39,831 nt of DNA from Bacteroidales bacterium UBA3764 (GTDB taxonomy: Bacteria > Bacteroidota > Bacteroidia > Bacteroidales > UBA932): assembly GCA_002371115.1 (NCBI GenBank), contig DFFY01000089.1:1-39831 (forward strand), given 5' to 3'. The notes beneath the pieces were generated by a model. It saw only the letters and a list, made by a program, of their open reading frames with translations, was not told the DNA's origin and made no database searches. A program made the translations under genes and the position numbers. Positions 23,758-33,279 of this stretch are shown piece after piece. Position 1 is the first letter of the stretch. Each line of letters opens with the position of its first letter.

Positions 23758-25533
23758 ATGAAAAAGAAAACATTTTTCCTTTTATTGATTGCCGCCGGCG
23801 CCGTGCTTTCCTGCACAAAACCGGCCATCCCGGACTTTTATTTTGCGGATGACAAAGAGGAACAGGAAGCGCCGCCCGTCAAGAACGTATATACGGAAAT
23901 TGCAGGCACCGCTATCGACGTCCGCAACAATGCCGTAGGGCTGGTATCCGACAAAGAATCCGGCCTGGGCATCCCGGGTGTCAGGGTTACCGACGGGTAC
24001 AGTTTCACCACCACCGACGAGCATGGCGTGTACCAGTTTGTCGCCAACCGGTACACCCGCAACATTTACATAACCATTCCGGCCGAGTATGAAGTACCGA
24101 TGGACCCGGAAACCAACGTTCCGCTGTTCTATTCCACGGACAAGTTTGACCGTAAACAAATGAACCGCAACGACTTCTCCCTGAAGAAACTGGCCGCCAT
24201 CGAAGAAAATTGGACACTGATTGCCGTAGGCGATCCCCAGTGCAATACCGTGGCAGAGCATGACCGTTATGTGAATGAAACCGTCAAGGACATTGTCACC
24301 TCCCTGGGGAAGCACCAGAAAAAAGGCGAGTATCCCAATGCCTATGCCATCACGCTGGGGGACATCATTGAAGACAGCCCGTTCATGTGGCCGTCCATGA
24401 AGGAAAGCATGTCCAACGTGAAGGTGGGCAACCGCTACCTTCCGTTCTTCCAGTGCATCGGCAATCATGACCATGACGCCACCTATCAGACTCCTTATGA
24501 GGCCTCACAGTCCTACATTGCCCAGTTCGGCCCTACCGACTATTCCTTTGACAGAGGAAAAGTGCACGTGGTGGTGATGGACAACGTCATCTGCAAGGAG
24601 AACAAGACTACCACATGGCGCTACGACGGCGGCCTTACGGACCAGCAGTGGAAGTGGCTGCAGGAGGATCTTGAACTGGTCCCCGACAAAGCTGAAAAAA
24701 TGATTGTCCTTGTCGCTCACATTCCCTGGCGTTATGGAGTGGAGGCCGACGGCGCCTGCGTGAGCTACGACCGCCACTACGCCGACGTCCTCAACGCCCT
24801 CAAGCCCTTCAACGAGGCCCACCTGATGATAGGGCACACCCACTATACCCACAACTACATCCACCACAATTATACAACGGCCGGCGGGACGCCCATTTAC
24901 GAGCATGTCCATTGCGCAGCCTGCGGAGCCTGGTGGAGCGGCAATCTTTCCGCGGCGGGCTCCCCCAACGGATATACCTACTATGACATACGCGGTGCGG
25001 GAATGCACAACTGGGTAGCCCGTGGTACCAACATGGACGACAACGATGCCCAGATGAGGGTGTACGACGGCAACCAGACCTATGGCGAAATCCAGGGTGA
25101 CAAAGACTACCGTTTCTCCTGGACAGCCGGAGGATACATGAACCAGAACTCGGATGCAACGCGTGCCGCTACGTTCCGGGCAGGCCAGGCCATCCTCAAA
25201 GACTGTTTCATCGCCGCCATCTGGGGCGACGACGACACCAACTGGAAGGTCGATATTGAATACCAGGGGAACACCTATCCCATGCAACGGGTCCGGAAGA
25301 ATCTGGCCGACATGTGCGTATCGGCTTTCTACCGTACCCAGCTTAACAAGAGCACCGTCACCTGGTCCAAAGACCTGACCACCTACTGGTATGCCAAGAT
25401 TCCCGGCGTGGAGCCGGCATCGGCCAAAGGCTGGACCATCAAGGCCTGCCAGACCATCCCTGGAAGCGGTGTGAAAAATGTGTACACCTGCACCGACAAA
25501 TTACAGACAGACTATACCGGATTTGCACACTAA
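23758..25533 (+). CDS. Calcineurin-like metallophosphoesterase lipoprotein
   Basis: The 591-residue protein has a lipoprotein signal (AAGAVLSC, C19). An N-terminal beta domain (about 45-140, MetallophosN-like, with SGLGIPGVRVTDG) precedes the catalytic core. Metal and catalytic motifs are present in order: GDPQ (D159), LGDIIED (D202), IGNHDHD (N236/H237), VAHIPWR (H321) and IGHTHYTHN (H360/H362). A C-terminal domain of about 150 residues follows, as in Bacteroides proteins of this architecture. Such enzymes hydrolyse phosphomono- or phosphodiesters; the substrate is not known. Its place directly behind SusCD suggests a phosphorylated or phosphodiester-containing glycan is processed at the surface or in the periplasm. 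Confidence 0.93.
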   Translation: MKKKTFFLLLIAAGAVLSCTKPAIPDFYFADDKEEQEAPPVKNVYTEIAGTAIDVRNNAVGLVSDKESGLGIPGVRVTDGYSFTTTDEHGVYQFVANRYTRNIYITIPAEYEVPMDPETNVPLFYSTDKFDRKQMNRNDFSLKKLAAIEENWTLIAVGDPQCNTVAEHDRYVNETVKDIVTSLGKHQKKGEYPNAYAITLGDIIEDSPFMWPSMKESMSNVKVGNRYLPFFQCIGNHDHDATYQTPYEASQSYIAQFGPTDYSFDRGKVHVVVMDNVICKENKTTTWRYDGGLTDQQWKWLQEDLELVPDKAEKMIVLVAHIPWRYGVEADGACVSYDRHYADVLNALKPFNEAHLMIGHTHYTHNYIHHNYTTAGGTPIYEHVHCAACGAWWSGNLSAAGSPNGYTYYDIRGAGMHNWVARGTNMDDNDAQMRVYDGNQTYGEIQGDKDYRFSWTAGGYMNQNSDATRAATFRAGQAILKDCFIAAIWGDDDTNWKVDIEYQGNTYPMQRVRKNLADMCVSAFYRTQLNKSTVTWSKDLTTYWYAKIPGVEPASAKGWTIKACQTIPGSGVKNVYTCTDKLQTDYTGFAH

Positions 25534-25539
25534 TAGCCT

Positions 25540-28305
25540 ATGAAACGCTACCCTACTGCCACTGTGCTGGCGGCTCTTTTGCTGGTTGCCGCCTGTAACA
25601 AGGAAACCCCAAAGGTCTCCGAAGCCAATACCCTCAAGGAGATTGGCGCCAGAATTGAACAGTTTACCGTAAAATCCATTGCCAATCCCACCAGCGGAAA
25701 AATCCGTTTCGAAGAAGGGGACGCCATCCTGCTGGATAACGGCAGTGCATTGTCCACTTATGTGTGGAACGCCTCTATAAATGCCTTTGTGCCGGCCACT
25801 ACGGCGCTCCAGGCCAGTGATTCCTATAAGGCGGCCTTCCCTGCTTCCGCAGCCCAGACGAGCACTCCGGGGAAACTGGTCATAGACGCCCCCGCCTCGG
25901 TCAATCTGGAAGGAGCCTATCTCAAGGACCTCCCCATGCTGGCGGAATACAAGGACAAGATGCTCGTGTTCAGCGCCTGTGCAGATGTGATCGGCCCCAA
26001 ACCCTATGCGCAACAAGGCAGTGGCACCGAGGCTGACCCCTTTATTGTTGCACAGTGGGAAGACATACGGACCCTCGTTGACAATGCCTCGGACGACCGT
26101 TACATAGACGCTTTCTACAAACAGACCGCCGACATTGAACTGCCGTACGACTTCCGATTCTCACAGATTCCCGTGTTCAGGGGGAACTACGACGGAGGCG
26201 GCCATGCCATCCGTGGCGCTGTCCTCAAAAACACAAGCATAGGAGCCCCGGCCGGGTTCTTCGGACTCCTGGATGGAGCCACAGTCAAGAATCTGACGCT
26301 CGATGAGATTCATTTCACTTCCAACCAGCTGTTCCTCGGCGGCATTGCCGGGAAGGCCGTCAACGCCACGGTGGAGAACTGTACCGTTTCCGGTTACATG
26401 AAATCTACCGCCCAGTTTACATGGGAAGGGTGGTCCAAAATAACCACCGATGCCAAAAACCACGGCTTCACCGGAGGCATTATCGGCTTTGCAAGCGCCA
26501 CATCCATCAAAGGATGCACCTTCTCCGGGCAGCTGTCCTCCTTTGGCAAGCACACCGGCTGCATCGCCGGTTACATTACAGATGAGAGCATCATTGAAAA
26601 CTGCACGGCGGAAAAGGGTGCCGAAGCCTATTCCGGATACCATTGCGCGGGCGGCATTGTGGGAAGCATAAGCGGAAAATCCGCCGTAACAGCATGCCGG
26701 AGCCTTGCCGCCGTGAGCTCCACCGGATACTGGGTGGGCGGCATCGCCGGGTATCTGCAAGACGGCAGAATAGAAAACTGCGTCACCTCCTCCGCCTCCC
26801 TCGTAAGCTGCCGGCAATTCAGCGTGGGCGGCATTGTAGGCGGCATCCTGCCGCAATCGGGACAGGAGACGGCTGTCAAAAGCTGCATTGCTTACTGCGA
26901 CGTACAGGGGCAGTACAATGTTGGCGGTATCGCCGGAACCGTTGACGTGCAAAGCGGCACGCAGACCTCCATCTCGGGATGTGCTTATATTGGAGGAAAC
27001 CTGTATGCAACCGGGACCAACAGCTACAAATACAATTTGACAGGCGGTATTGTGGGATATGTCCTTTCCAGGGATGAGGTAAAGATAGAAGACTGCGCTT
27101 CCCTCCCCTCCCTGCTGAAGGCATCCATCCAGAATGCACAGAAAGGCAGCGATGCGGCTACCTGTATTGGCGGCGTGGGCGGAATCCTGGGCTACCAAAG
27201 CCAGAACGCCACAACGACAATCCGCAACTGCTATTCCAACTTAGAGAAATCCAGAATCCTGGTCTGCTATCAGTCCATGGACAGTTTCGCTTCCTCCTTT
27301 ATACACTACGGCGCTTTGTACGGGGGCGGCGGTGCCGGCCTGAGTATAGAAAACTGCTTCAGGGACAACTCTTTTGCGTGCTATTCCAAGAGTACTACCG
27401 ACGCAAGCACCGGAATCAGCGTTGCCGCCTTTACAGACGGTACCCTGCTCTCTTCGCTCGGGAGCAACTGGGTAGCATCAGCCTCCGGCTATCCCCTTCC
27501 CAGGGGGTTGGCGGCCGATCCCTCTCCCCGCAAAGAATCGGCAAAGAGAGTGAGCGTCATCGGAGATTCCATTTCGACCTTCGCCGGATATATCCCGGCC
27601 GGCTACAATTACCACTATCCCTGCTCAGACGGGTCGGTCACACAGGTGAGCCAGACTTACTGGTACCAACTTATCTATGACCAGATGAAGAATGCCGTGC
27701 TGGACCTGAACATGTCTTATTCCGGCTCGGCCGTAACCCGCAGCACCAACACCTCCAAAAGCGGGAATCACTGGTACGAAAACTGTTACATTCAGCGTTA
27801 CCTCCGCCAGGGCGGCGTAGGAAACCCGGATATAGTACTCCTCCACGGCGGAACCAATGACTGGGCGCACAACGACTGTCCGCTCTATCCCGGCGGCAAG
27901 ACCTGCCACGATGAACTGGCGCCGGCGGAAGATGTTTACACTTCCGTCTTCGCAACGGCGGACGCCGCCGAGGGCTATGACGCAGTAGCCGCTCTTCCGG
28001 ACACCGATTTTCTGAGCGCCTATGTGAAAATGCTCAAACTGCTCAAGACACAGTACCCGCAGGTGAAGATTGTATGCATTGTGGGCGATTACCTCTCGGA
28101 AGGCGTAGAAGCCTGCATCACGGAAGCCGCGCAACATTACGGTGCAAAAGTAGTCAATCTATTGAGGGTAAACGGGTTCAACGATCAAACCTATATGCCT
28201 AAACATGACTACAACGGTTCCGGCGGCTGCCACCCGGATGCCCGCGCCATGACATTCATTTCCAATAAGATTTACGCGGAGCTGGGACCTTGGCTGGACA
28301 ATTGA
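25540..28305 (+). CDS. Surface lipoprotein: GLUG repeats fused to a C-terminal SGNH hydrolase
   Basis: The signal ends LLLVAAC (C19). Residues about 25-150 look fimbrillin-like, 160-660 form GLUG-type beta-helix repeats (GGIAGK, GGIIGFAS, GGIVGSIS, GGIAGYLQDG), and about 671-921 an SGNH hydrolase. Motifs of the last are VIGDSIS (nucleophile S677), a glycine-rich oxyanion region, GGTNDW (N773) and GGCHP (H898). The position three residues before this histidine, usually Asp, is glycine, so the triad is either a dyad or uses another acid. SGNH enzymes deacylate lipids or glycans. A surface-displayed esterase attached to a repeat stalk is a plausible reading. It lies six bases behind the phosphoesterase gene. 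Confidence 0.87.
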   Translation: MKRYPTATVLAALLLVAACNKETPKVSEANTLKEIGARIEQFTVKSIANPTSGKIRFEEGDAILLDNGSALSTYVWNASINAFVPATTALQASDSYKAAFPASAAQTSTPGKLVIDAPASVNLEGAYLKDLPMLAEYKDKMLVFSACADVIGPKPYAQQGSGTEADPFIVAQWEDIRTLVDNASDDRYIDAFYKQTADIELPYDFRFSQIPVFRGNYDGGGHAIRGAVLKNTSIGAPAGFFGLLDGATVKNLTLDEIHFTSNQLFLGGIAGKAVNATVENCTVSGYMKSTAQFTWEGWSKITTDAKNHGFTGGIIGFASATSIKGCTFSGQLSSFGKHTGCIAGYITDESIIENCTAEKGAEAYSGYHCAGGIVGSISGKSAVTACRSLAAVSSTGYWVGGIAGYLQDGRIENCVTSSASLVSCRQFSVGGIVGGILPQSGQETAVKSCIAYCDVQGQYNVGGIAGTVDVQSGTQTSISGCAYIGGNLYATGTNSYKYNLTGGIVGYVLSRDEVKIEDCASLPSLLKASIQNAQKGSDAATCIGGVGGILGYQSQNATTTIRNCYSNLEKSRILVCYQSMDSFASSFIHYGALYGGGGAGLSIENCFRDNSFACYSKSTTDASTGISVAAFTDGTLLSSLGSNWVASASGYPLPRGLAADPSPRKESAKRVSVIGDSISTFAGYIPAGYNYHYPCSDGSVTQVSQTYWYQLIYDQMKNAVLDLNMSYSGSAVTRSTNTSKSGNHWYENCYIQRYLRQGGVGNPDIVLLHGGTNDWAHNDCPLYPGGKTCHDELAPAEDVYTSVFATADAAEGYDAVAALPDTDFLSAYVKMLKLLKTQYPQVKIVCIVGDYLSEGVEACITEAAQHYGAKVVNLLRVNGFNDQTYMPKHDYNGSGGCHPDARAMTFISNKIYAELGPWLDN

Positions 28306-29069
28306 TCATACGGACGCTGCTGGCGGGTGCGGCTCTGTGCGCCTGCACCCGCACCGTCCCTGTAACAGACCTGGAAAGGTATCAGTTGCAGGGCAACGTC
28401 CTGTGTGCTCTTGTGCAAATGGAAGCGGGCGTGAGCTACTGCGCGTGGTTTAACCGCCAGGGCATGCTGGACTCCCTGGTGCAGATGAACCCGAGCGATA
28501 CGCTCTCCAACGTGTTCCATTATGACAGAGAAGGAAAACTCACCGAGCACGAAATCTTCCGGCAGGACCGCCACTATGAAGGGTACTATCTCTATCAATA
28601 CAAAGAGGGCGTCCTGTCAAGTTATTCACTTTTCGGATGGGACCTTCAAGCCATCTTTGACTGGAAATTCGACATAGAGGACGGACACCAGACCCGGTGC
28701 CGCTACTACAATGAAGGCGCACTGGTGAGCACCACGGAATACACCTATGGCGAGCACGCCAAAATGGAAACCATTTATGACGCTGAAGGAGCACTTTGCG
28801 GAGAAATCACCTACACCTACCGCGACGCATTCCGCATTGACGCCATCAGAAGCGAAGACATAGACATCCGGATTGAATATGGAGAAGACCTCCTGCCGGC
28901 ATCCAGTACCGGAGGCCTGATAGAGCCCGATGGAGAAATTGCAGGAGCCCGTGGAGCAAAGGTCTCCTATACTTATGAAAAAGACAATCGCGGGAATTGG
29001 ACTTCCCGTACAGAAACCATTTCCGGAGAAGCCGGAAGAACCATTACAAGAACCATAACATACAGATGA
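28302..29069 (+). CDS. Small lipoprotein with YD-like beta repeats, unknown
   Basis: I place the start at the TTG at 28302, which overlaps the previous stop (TTGA) and gives a lipoprotein signal (M)IIRTLLAGAALCAC; a TTG twelve bases upstream is also possible, and there is no ATG. The 255 residues contain a run of short beta-hairpin units of YD/RHS character, such as FHYDREGKLTEHEI, YQYKEGVLSSY, YYNEGALVSTTEYTYG, YDAEGALCGEITYTYRD and YTYEKDNRGNWTSRTE. Such repeats form beta sheets in secreted proteins of Bacteroidetes. Function unknown. The position inside the SusCD operon suggests an outer-membrane accessory protein. Confidence 0.75.
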   Translation: MIIRTLLAGAALCACTRTVPVTDLERYQLQGNVLCALVQMEAGVSYCAWFNRQGMLDSLVQMNPSDTLSNVFHYDREGKLTEHEIFRQDRHYEGYYLYQYKEGVLSSYSLFGWDLQAIFDWKFDIEDGHQTRCRYYNEGALVSTTEYTYGEHAKMETIYDAEGALCGEITYTYRDAFRIDAIRSEDIDIRIEYGEDLLPASSTGGLIEPDGEIAGARGAKVSYTYEKDNRGNWTSRTETISGEAGRTITRTITYR

Positions 29070-29070
29070 T

Positions 29071-32000
29071 ATGAAACGAGCCGATTATCTTCTTTCTGCC
29101 TTGATAGCATCAGCTATGTGCATTGCCTGCAACAAGAACGAGGCGGAGGTGCCTACCGGAACAACGGTAGAGACCAGCTATACTGTCACCATGGATGGAT
29201 GGCAGTTCTCGAAAGGAGACAAACTGAGTCTTCTCTCTGGCCAGTACAAGGCAGAACTAACAGCCGAGACCGCCGGAGAAAGCGTCGTTTTCTCCGGAGA
29301 AGCGCCCAAACTGCCGGATAATCAAAAGTATCTGGCCATTTACGCATCGGAACAGGAAAATTGCGAGCCGGAAGGAAACGGCCTCACGTTTTCCCTTTCT
29401 CCCGTAGTGCTCCCCCAGAACGGGAAGCCATGCGGCGCCGTAGCCACCGGCCGGCCGGAGAATGGCACTTTGAAGCTGAACCATCTGACGGCATTCGTTT
29501 CTTTCACCATCAGCCGGGCAGACATTTCTTCCCTGATTATCCGCAGCAACGGGAAAAACGTTGCCGGAACCATTAAGGTAGCACTTGACAAAAACGCAGC
29601 CCCCAGCGGGAAATCACAGATATCCAACGGGAACGATGCCCTTATCATCAATGACATCCTCACACCCGGCACCTATACCCTTCCCCTCCCTGCCCAAGGC
29701 TATGACCTGTTCAGCTTTACGCTTACCACCGCAGAAGGCAGTGCAGAGAAGTCTGTCAAAAAATCTGTCAATCTCAGCTATGGCAAAACCACGGATTTGG
29801 GGGTCATAGACAACGACCTTTCCTTTGCCCAAAACACCGCAACTCCCATAGTGGAACTGCTTGATGCCACCTCCAGCACCGTAGCCGTGACCTGGAGCAT
29901 CTCCGGTTTCAACGATGTCTTTGCCGATATGGCCCAGAAATGGAGCGCCGGCCTATATAAAGACCAAGCATGCAAGGACCTTCTGGTCAGCTGGAATTTC
30001 CCGGCCAGCACTTGGGGGGTATCCGACGGCAACAACATCTACGCCCTGGAAGGTCCCTACTCTCCCCGCTTCATTTTCTCTGGTCTGTCTTCCTCCACGG
30101 CCTATTTTGTCAAGGTGTGGTTTACGGACAACCCCGCCATTTCGTCGGCTCCCGTAGAGGTAACTACGCTGTCTTCCACCGTCAAGCCCCTTCCGGAGGG
30201 ATTCGCAGCAGAAGGGGATGTGATTCTGGAAGAAGACTTTTCGGAACTTGTATGGGGCGGCGACGTTGCCACCCGCAGCTACGGCTACTCCGACGGAAAC
30301 CGCAGCGAAGCTACGGCGCTGCATTCGGCATTCGGCGAGAATCCGATTGGGAAACAGACCATAGACGGTTTTGAACACAACTGGTATATAGCCTGGCCCG
30401 GCAGGGAAATGGGGCTTTTCAACACCTTGCGGAAAGCAATGCCCTCCACGCGCCTGAACGAGTGGACTTCCCTGGCAGAAGACAATACGGACGGAAAAGT
30501 GCTTGCCCGTCCGGGATATATAAAACTGGGCGCATCCTCCCAAACCGGAGCCTTGGTAACGCCGGCGCTCAACTGCCTGGAACACAGGGCCATTGTGCGC
30601 CTGAGCTTCAAGGCTCATCCCTATCGTGAATCGGTCAACGACCCGCTTACAGCCTCCGTCAAGGTAGTCTCCACGGAAGAAAAAGGGGTCTCCGTCCTCA
30701 AGGCCTATACCATTTCCAAACAGGAGGATTTCATGCTCGGTGAAGCCCAACAGTGGACCGACTACAGCTTTGAACTGATGGTGCAACCCGGTGATCGCCT
30801 GGCCATCTCCTCCCGACGGGAAGGAACGGATGCGAACCAGCGGCGCATGCTCGTGGACGACGTGAAGGTAGAGTTGCTGGAGTATCGGCCCCAGGAGAAG
30901 GTTTACGCCATCAGGACCACGCAGGATTGGCAGGACTTCGTAAGCGGTTATGCCTCCTACGAGGCCGGCGAGACCGTTACGCTTGAAAATGACCTGGACC
31001 TGGAAGGAATCCATTTTAACGCCATCCCCTCTTTCGCCGGCACGTTGGACGGAAAGGGACACGCCCTTAAAAACTGGACCAGCGAAGGCATGCCGCTCTT
31101 TACCAGCCTGGGCAAAAACGAAGGCGAAGGCGGCACTGTGAAGAATCTTGTACTGGATGCCTCCTGCTCCCTTACGCCCTCCCTCAACGGGAACTTCGGC
31201 TTCATTGCAGCCACCGTTCAGTCAAGCGGCGTCATTGACGGCGTTCAGGTTCAAGCAAATGCAGTCCCGGTAAATGTCCAGACCCTGGCAGCGCCACACA
31301 CCGGCATGATAGCCGGCGTTTCATACGGCCTCATCCAGAACTGCATCAACAACGGAAACCTTTCCATTACGTCGGCGGCCGGTACCGGCAATGCCTATAT
31401 CGGCGGCATTGTGGGCTACATCAACGCCGGCGACAAGGTAGGGCTCCTGAACAACGAGAACAACGGGGACATCACCTATTCCATGAACGGAGCCGGCATG
31501 TTTCTCTACATGGGCGGCATATCGGCCGGAACTTCCACCGCCAAGATTGCCGATGCAAAGAATTCCAAGGGAACCATTGAAAACTGCGTCAACACAGGAA
31601 AAATCAGCTACACTACCACCAATGGCGGCTCCATGGCGGAAAATGAAGGGACGGGAAGAACCGGCAACTATTTCAAGGTTGGCGGCGTGGTCGGCTATTT
31701 TGAAGGGAATGTCATCGACTGCACCAACCGCGGTGAAGTGAGTGCCCGCGTTCCTACCAATGAAAGCGCAGCCTGCACATCCGGTCCTTCTATCGGCGGC
31801 GTTGCAGCTTTCGTCCTCAGAAATATGACCGGCTGCAACAATTACGGAAGTGTATCCGTAAGCGGGACCTTCGCCGGCGGAAGCACGGACAATCAAGGTT
31901 GCGGAATCACCGGTGAATTTGCCGCCGGCGGTGTTGTTGGCCAGATAGGAGCCAAGGAAACCCCGGAAGCGTACACCCTGTCTGACTGCCATAACTATGG

Positions 32001-33276
32001 AGAACTCAATTTCAAAGGATGGATGGCCTACAACAATGGAACCGGGTTCAATTTCGGCGGCGTGGTCGGTTATGCCGGAGCGCCCGTTACCAACTGCTCC
32101 AACGAAGCCGCCATGCAGGCCGAGTCCAAAGGCGCATTTGTGAGAATGGGCGGTGTTGCCGGCCGGATTGTGGGCCAGAAAGCCACTTCGCTGGAGAATA
32201 AGGGCACGCTGGACTTCCGGCTTGTGAGGAGTACGGCCGGCGCAGTGGACACATACAAACAACTTGCCTCCGAACTGAGGGCGGGCGGCGTTGCCGCCTA
32301 TATCGGCGGGGACATCGAAGACTGTTCCAACAGCGGGAAACTCCAGCTTTCGGTCGTCGCCGAAGACCATCTCAGTGCGAACCTGCAGGCCGGCGGTATT
32401 GTCGGTTACACAGACAAGCTCACTTCCCTCAGTGGAAACAACTCCGGTGATATGGACATAACCTACAATGGTAAGAGCCTGCGTGTCGGCGGCCTTATAG
32501 GAGAAACCGTCAAATCCATTGCGTTCTCCCAGTTGGTCAACAACGGGAACGTGAGCGTGAAAGCGACGTCAAGCGGTCAGAGCTGGATAGGCGGCGTTCT
32601 GGGGTCTATGCCCAATGGAACGGCCACCTTGTCCGGTCTTGAGAACAACGGAACATTGCAGGTACAGATAGACAATGCCACCTCCAATGCCTTCTACTAT
32701 ATTTCCGGCGTAAGCGCCTCGTCCGGAACGGGATATAAATATTCCGACTGCAAGAACACGGCCGACATTACCTATACCGGGAAAGCAAAAGTAAGAATTG
32801 GCGGCGTTTGCGCCTATACCAATCAGAACACGGTCAATTGCAGCGCTTCCGGAAACATCAAAGCCACCTGTACCGGCTATGATTATTCCGAGGTGGGCGG
32901 TGTCTGTGCCTATACAGCAGCAACCGGCTTGAGCGGATGGCAGTTTGCGGGCAGCATCGACACCTCCGAGTCCACCACGAAGGTATATACGGGCGGTCTG
33001 CTTGGAAAGAGCAACGGAAACGCCGCCTTCAACAGCTGCCGCTTTGAAGGGGAACTTCGTGGAGCCTCCCATCTTCCGGGGCTGTATGTAGGAGGACTTC
33101 AAGCCAACGGACTCGAAATGACTTTTGGTGCCACCGGGCAATGCGTTGTTGCCGCAGGTTCCAGCGTGAACGGAACGGAAATTACCGAGCTTGCAAAGGA
33201 GAATCTGGTATCCCAATCGTCCGACAACGGAACATTTACTTCAAATGCAACATTGAATAATATTGTAATCCAATAA
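29071..33276 (+). CDS. 1401-residue surface lipoprotein: fimbrillin-like, FN3, DFSEL module and GLUG tail
   Basis: The signal ends MCIAC (C20). Domain order is fimbrillin-like (about 25-250), FN3-like (258-370), a DFSELVWGG module (about 385-610, with D389) and a GLUG-repeat tail (611-1401). The FN3 and DFSEL parts match the 958-residue protein at 15447-18323 (for instance RFIFSGLSxxTxY), and the tail matches the protein at 11957-15265 nearly block by block. The protein is thus a mosaic of its two neighbours across the SusCD operon. It is the last operon gene, one base after the preceding stop, and ends three bases from the convergent LacI gene. Likely surface glycan binding or adhesion. Confidence 0.88.
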   Translation: MKRADYLLSALIASAMCIACNKNEAEVPTGTTVETSYTVTMDGWQFSKGDKLSLLSGQYKAELTAETAGESVVFSGEAPKLPDNQKYLAIYASEQENCEPEGNGLTFSLSPVVLPQNGKPCGAVATGRPENGTLKLNHLTAFVSFTISRADISSLIIRSNGKNVAGTIKVALDKNAAPSGKSQISNGNDALIINDILTPGTYTLPLPAQGYDLFSFTLTTAEGSAEKSVKKSVNLSYGKTTDLGVIDNDLSFAQNTATPIVELLDATSSTVAVTWSISGFNDVFADMAQKWSAGLYKDQACKDLLVSWNFPASTWGVSDGNNIYALEGPYSPRFIFSGLSSSTAYFVKVWFTDNPAISSAPVEVTTLSSTVKPLPEGFAAEGDVILEEDFSELVWGGDVATRSYGYSDGNRSEATALHSAFGENPIGKQTIDGFEHNWYIAWPGREMGLFNTLRKAMPSTRLNEWTSLAEDNTDGKVLARPGYIKLGASSQTGALVTPALNCLEHRAIVRLSFKAHPYRESVNDPLTASVKVVSTEEKGVSVLKAYTISKQEDFMLGEAQQWTDYSFELMVQPGDRLAISSRREGTDANQRRMLVDDVKVELLEYRPQEKVYAIRTTQDWQDFVSGYASYEAGETVTLENDLDLEGIHFNAIPSFAGTLDGKGHALKNWTSEGMPLFTSLGKNEGEGGTVKNLVLDASCSLTPSLNGNFGFIAATVQSSGVIDGVQVQANAVPVNVQTLAAPHTGMIAGVSYGLIQNCINNGNLSITSAAGTGNAYIGGIVGYINAGDKVGLLNNENNGDITYSMNGAGMFLYMGGISAGTSTAKIADAKNSKGTIENCVNTGKISYTTTNGGSMAENEGTGRTGNYFKVGGVVGYFEGNVIDCTNRGEVSARVPTNESAACTSGPSIGGVAAFVLRNMTGCNNYGSVSVSGTFAGGSTDNQGCGITGEFAAGGVVGQIGAKETPEAYTLSDCHNYGELNFKGWMAYNNGTGFNFGGVVGYAGAPVTNCSNEAAMQAESKGAFVRMGGVAGRIVGQKATSLENKGTLDFRLVRSTAGAVDTYKQLASELRAGGVAAYIGGDIEDCSNSGKLQLSVVAEDHLSANLQAGGIVGYTDKLTSLSGNNSGDMDITYNGKSLRVGGLIGETVKSIAFSQLVNNGNVSVKATSSGQSWIGGVLGSMPNGTATLSGLENNGTLQVQIDNATSNAFYYISGVSASSGTGYKYSDCKNTADITYTGKAKVRIGGVCAYTNQNTVNCSASGNIKATCTGYDYSEVGGVCAYTAATGLSGWQFAGSIDTSESTTKVYTGGLLGKSNGNAAFNSCRFEGELRGASHLPGLYVGGLQANGLEMTFGATGQCVVAAGSSVNGTEITELAKENLVSQSSDNGTFTSNATLNNIVIQ

Positions 33277-33279
33277 CCG

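Noticed and set aside
26161..27198. 345-codon minus-strand frame opposite the GLUG-SGNH gene
   Set aside because: Antisense of repetitive GLUG coding sequence; the repeats keep the opposite frame open. No promoter or start signal is evident.
33277..33279. Bidirectional terminator expected between the convergent 1401-residue protein gene and the LacI gene
   Set aside because: Only three bases separate the stops, and I saw no hairpin with a T-run on either strand nearby.
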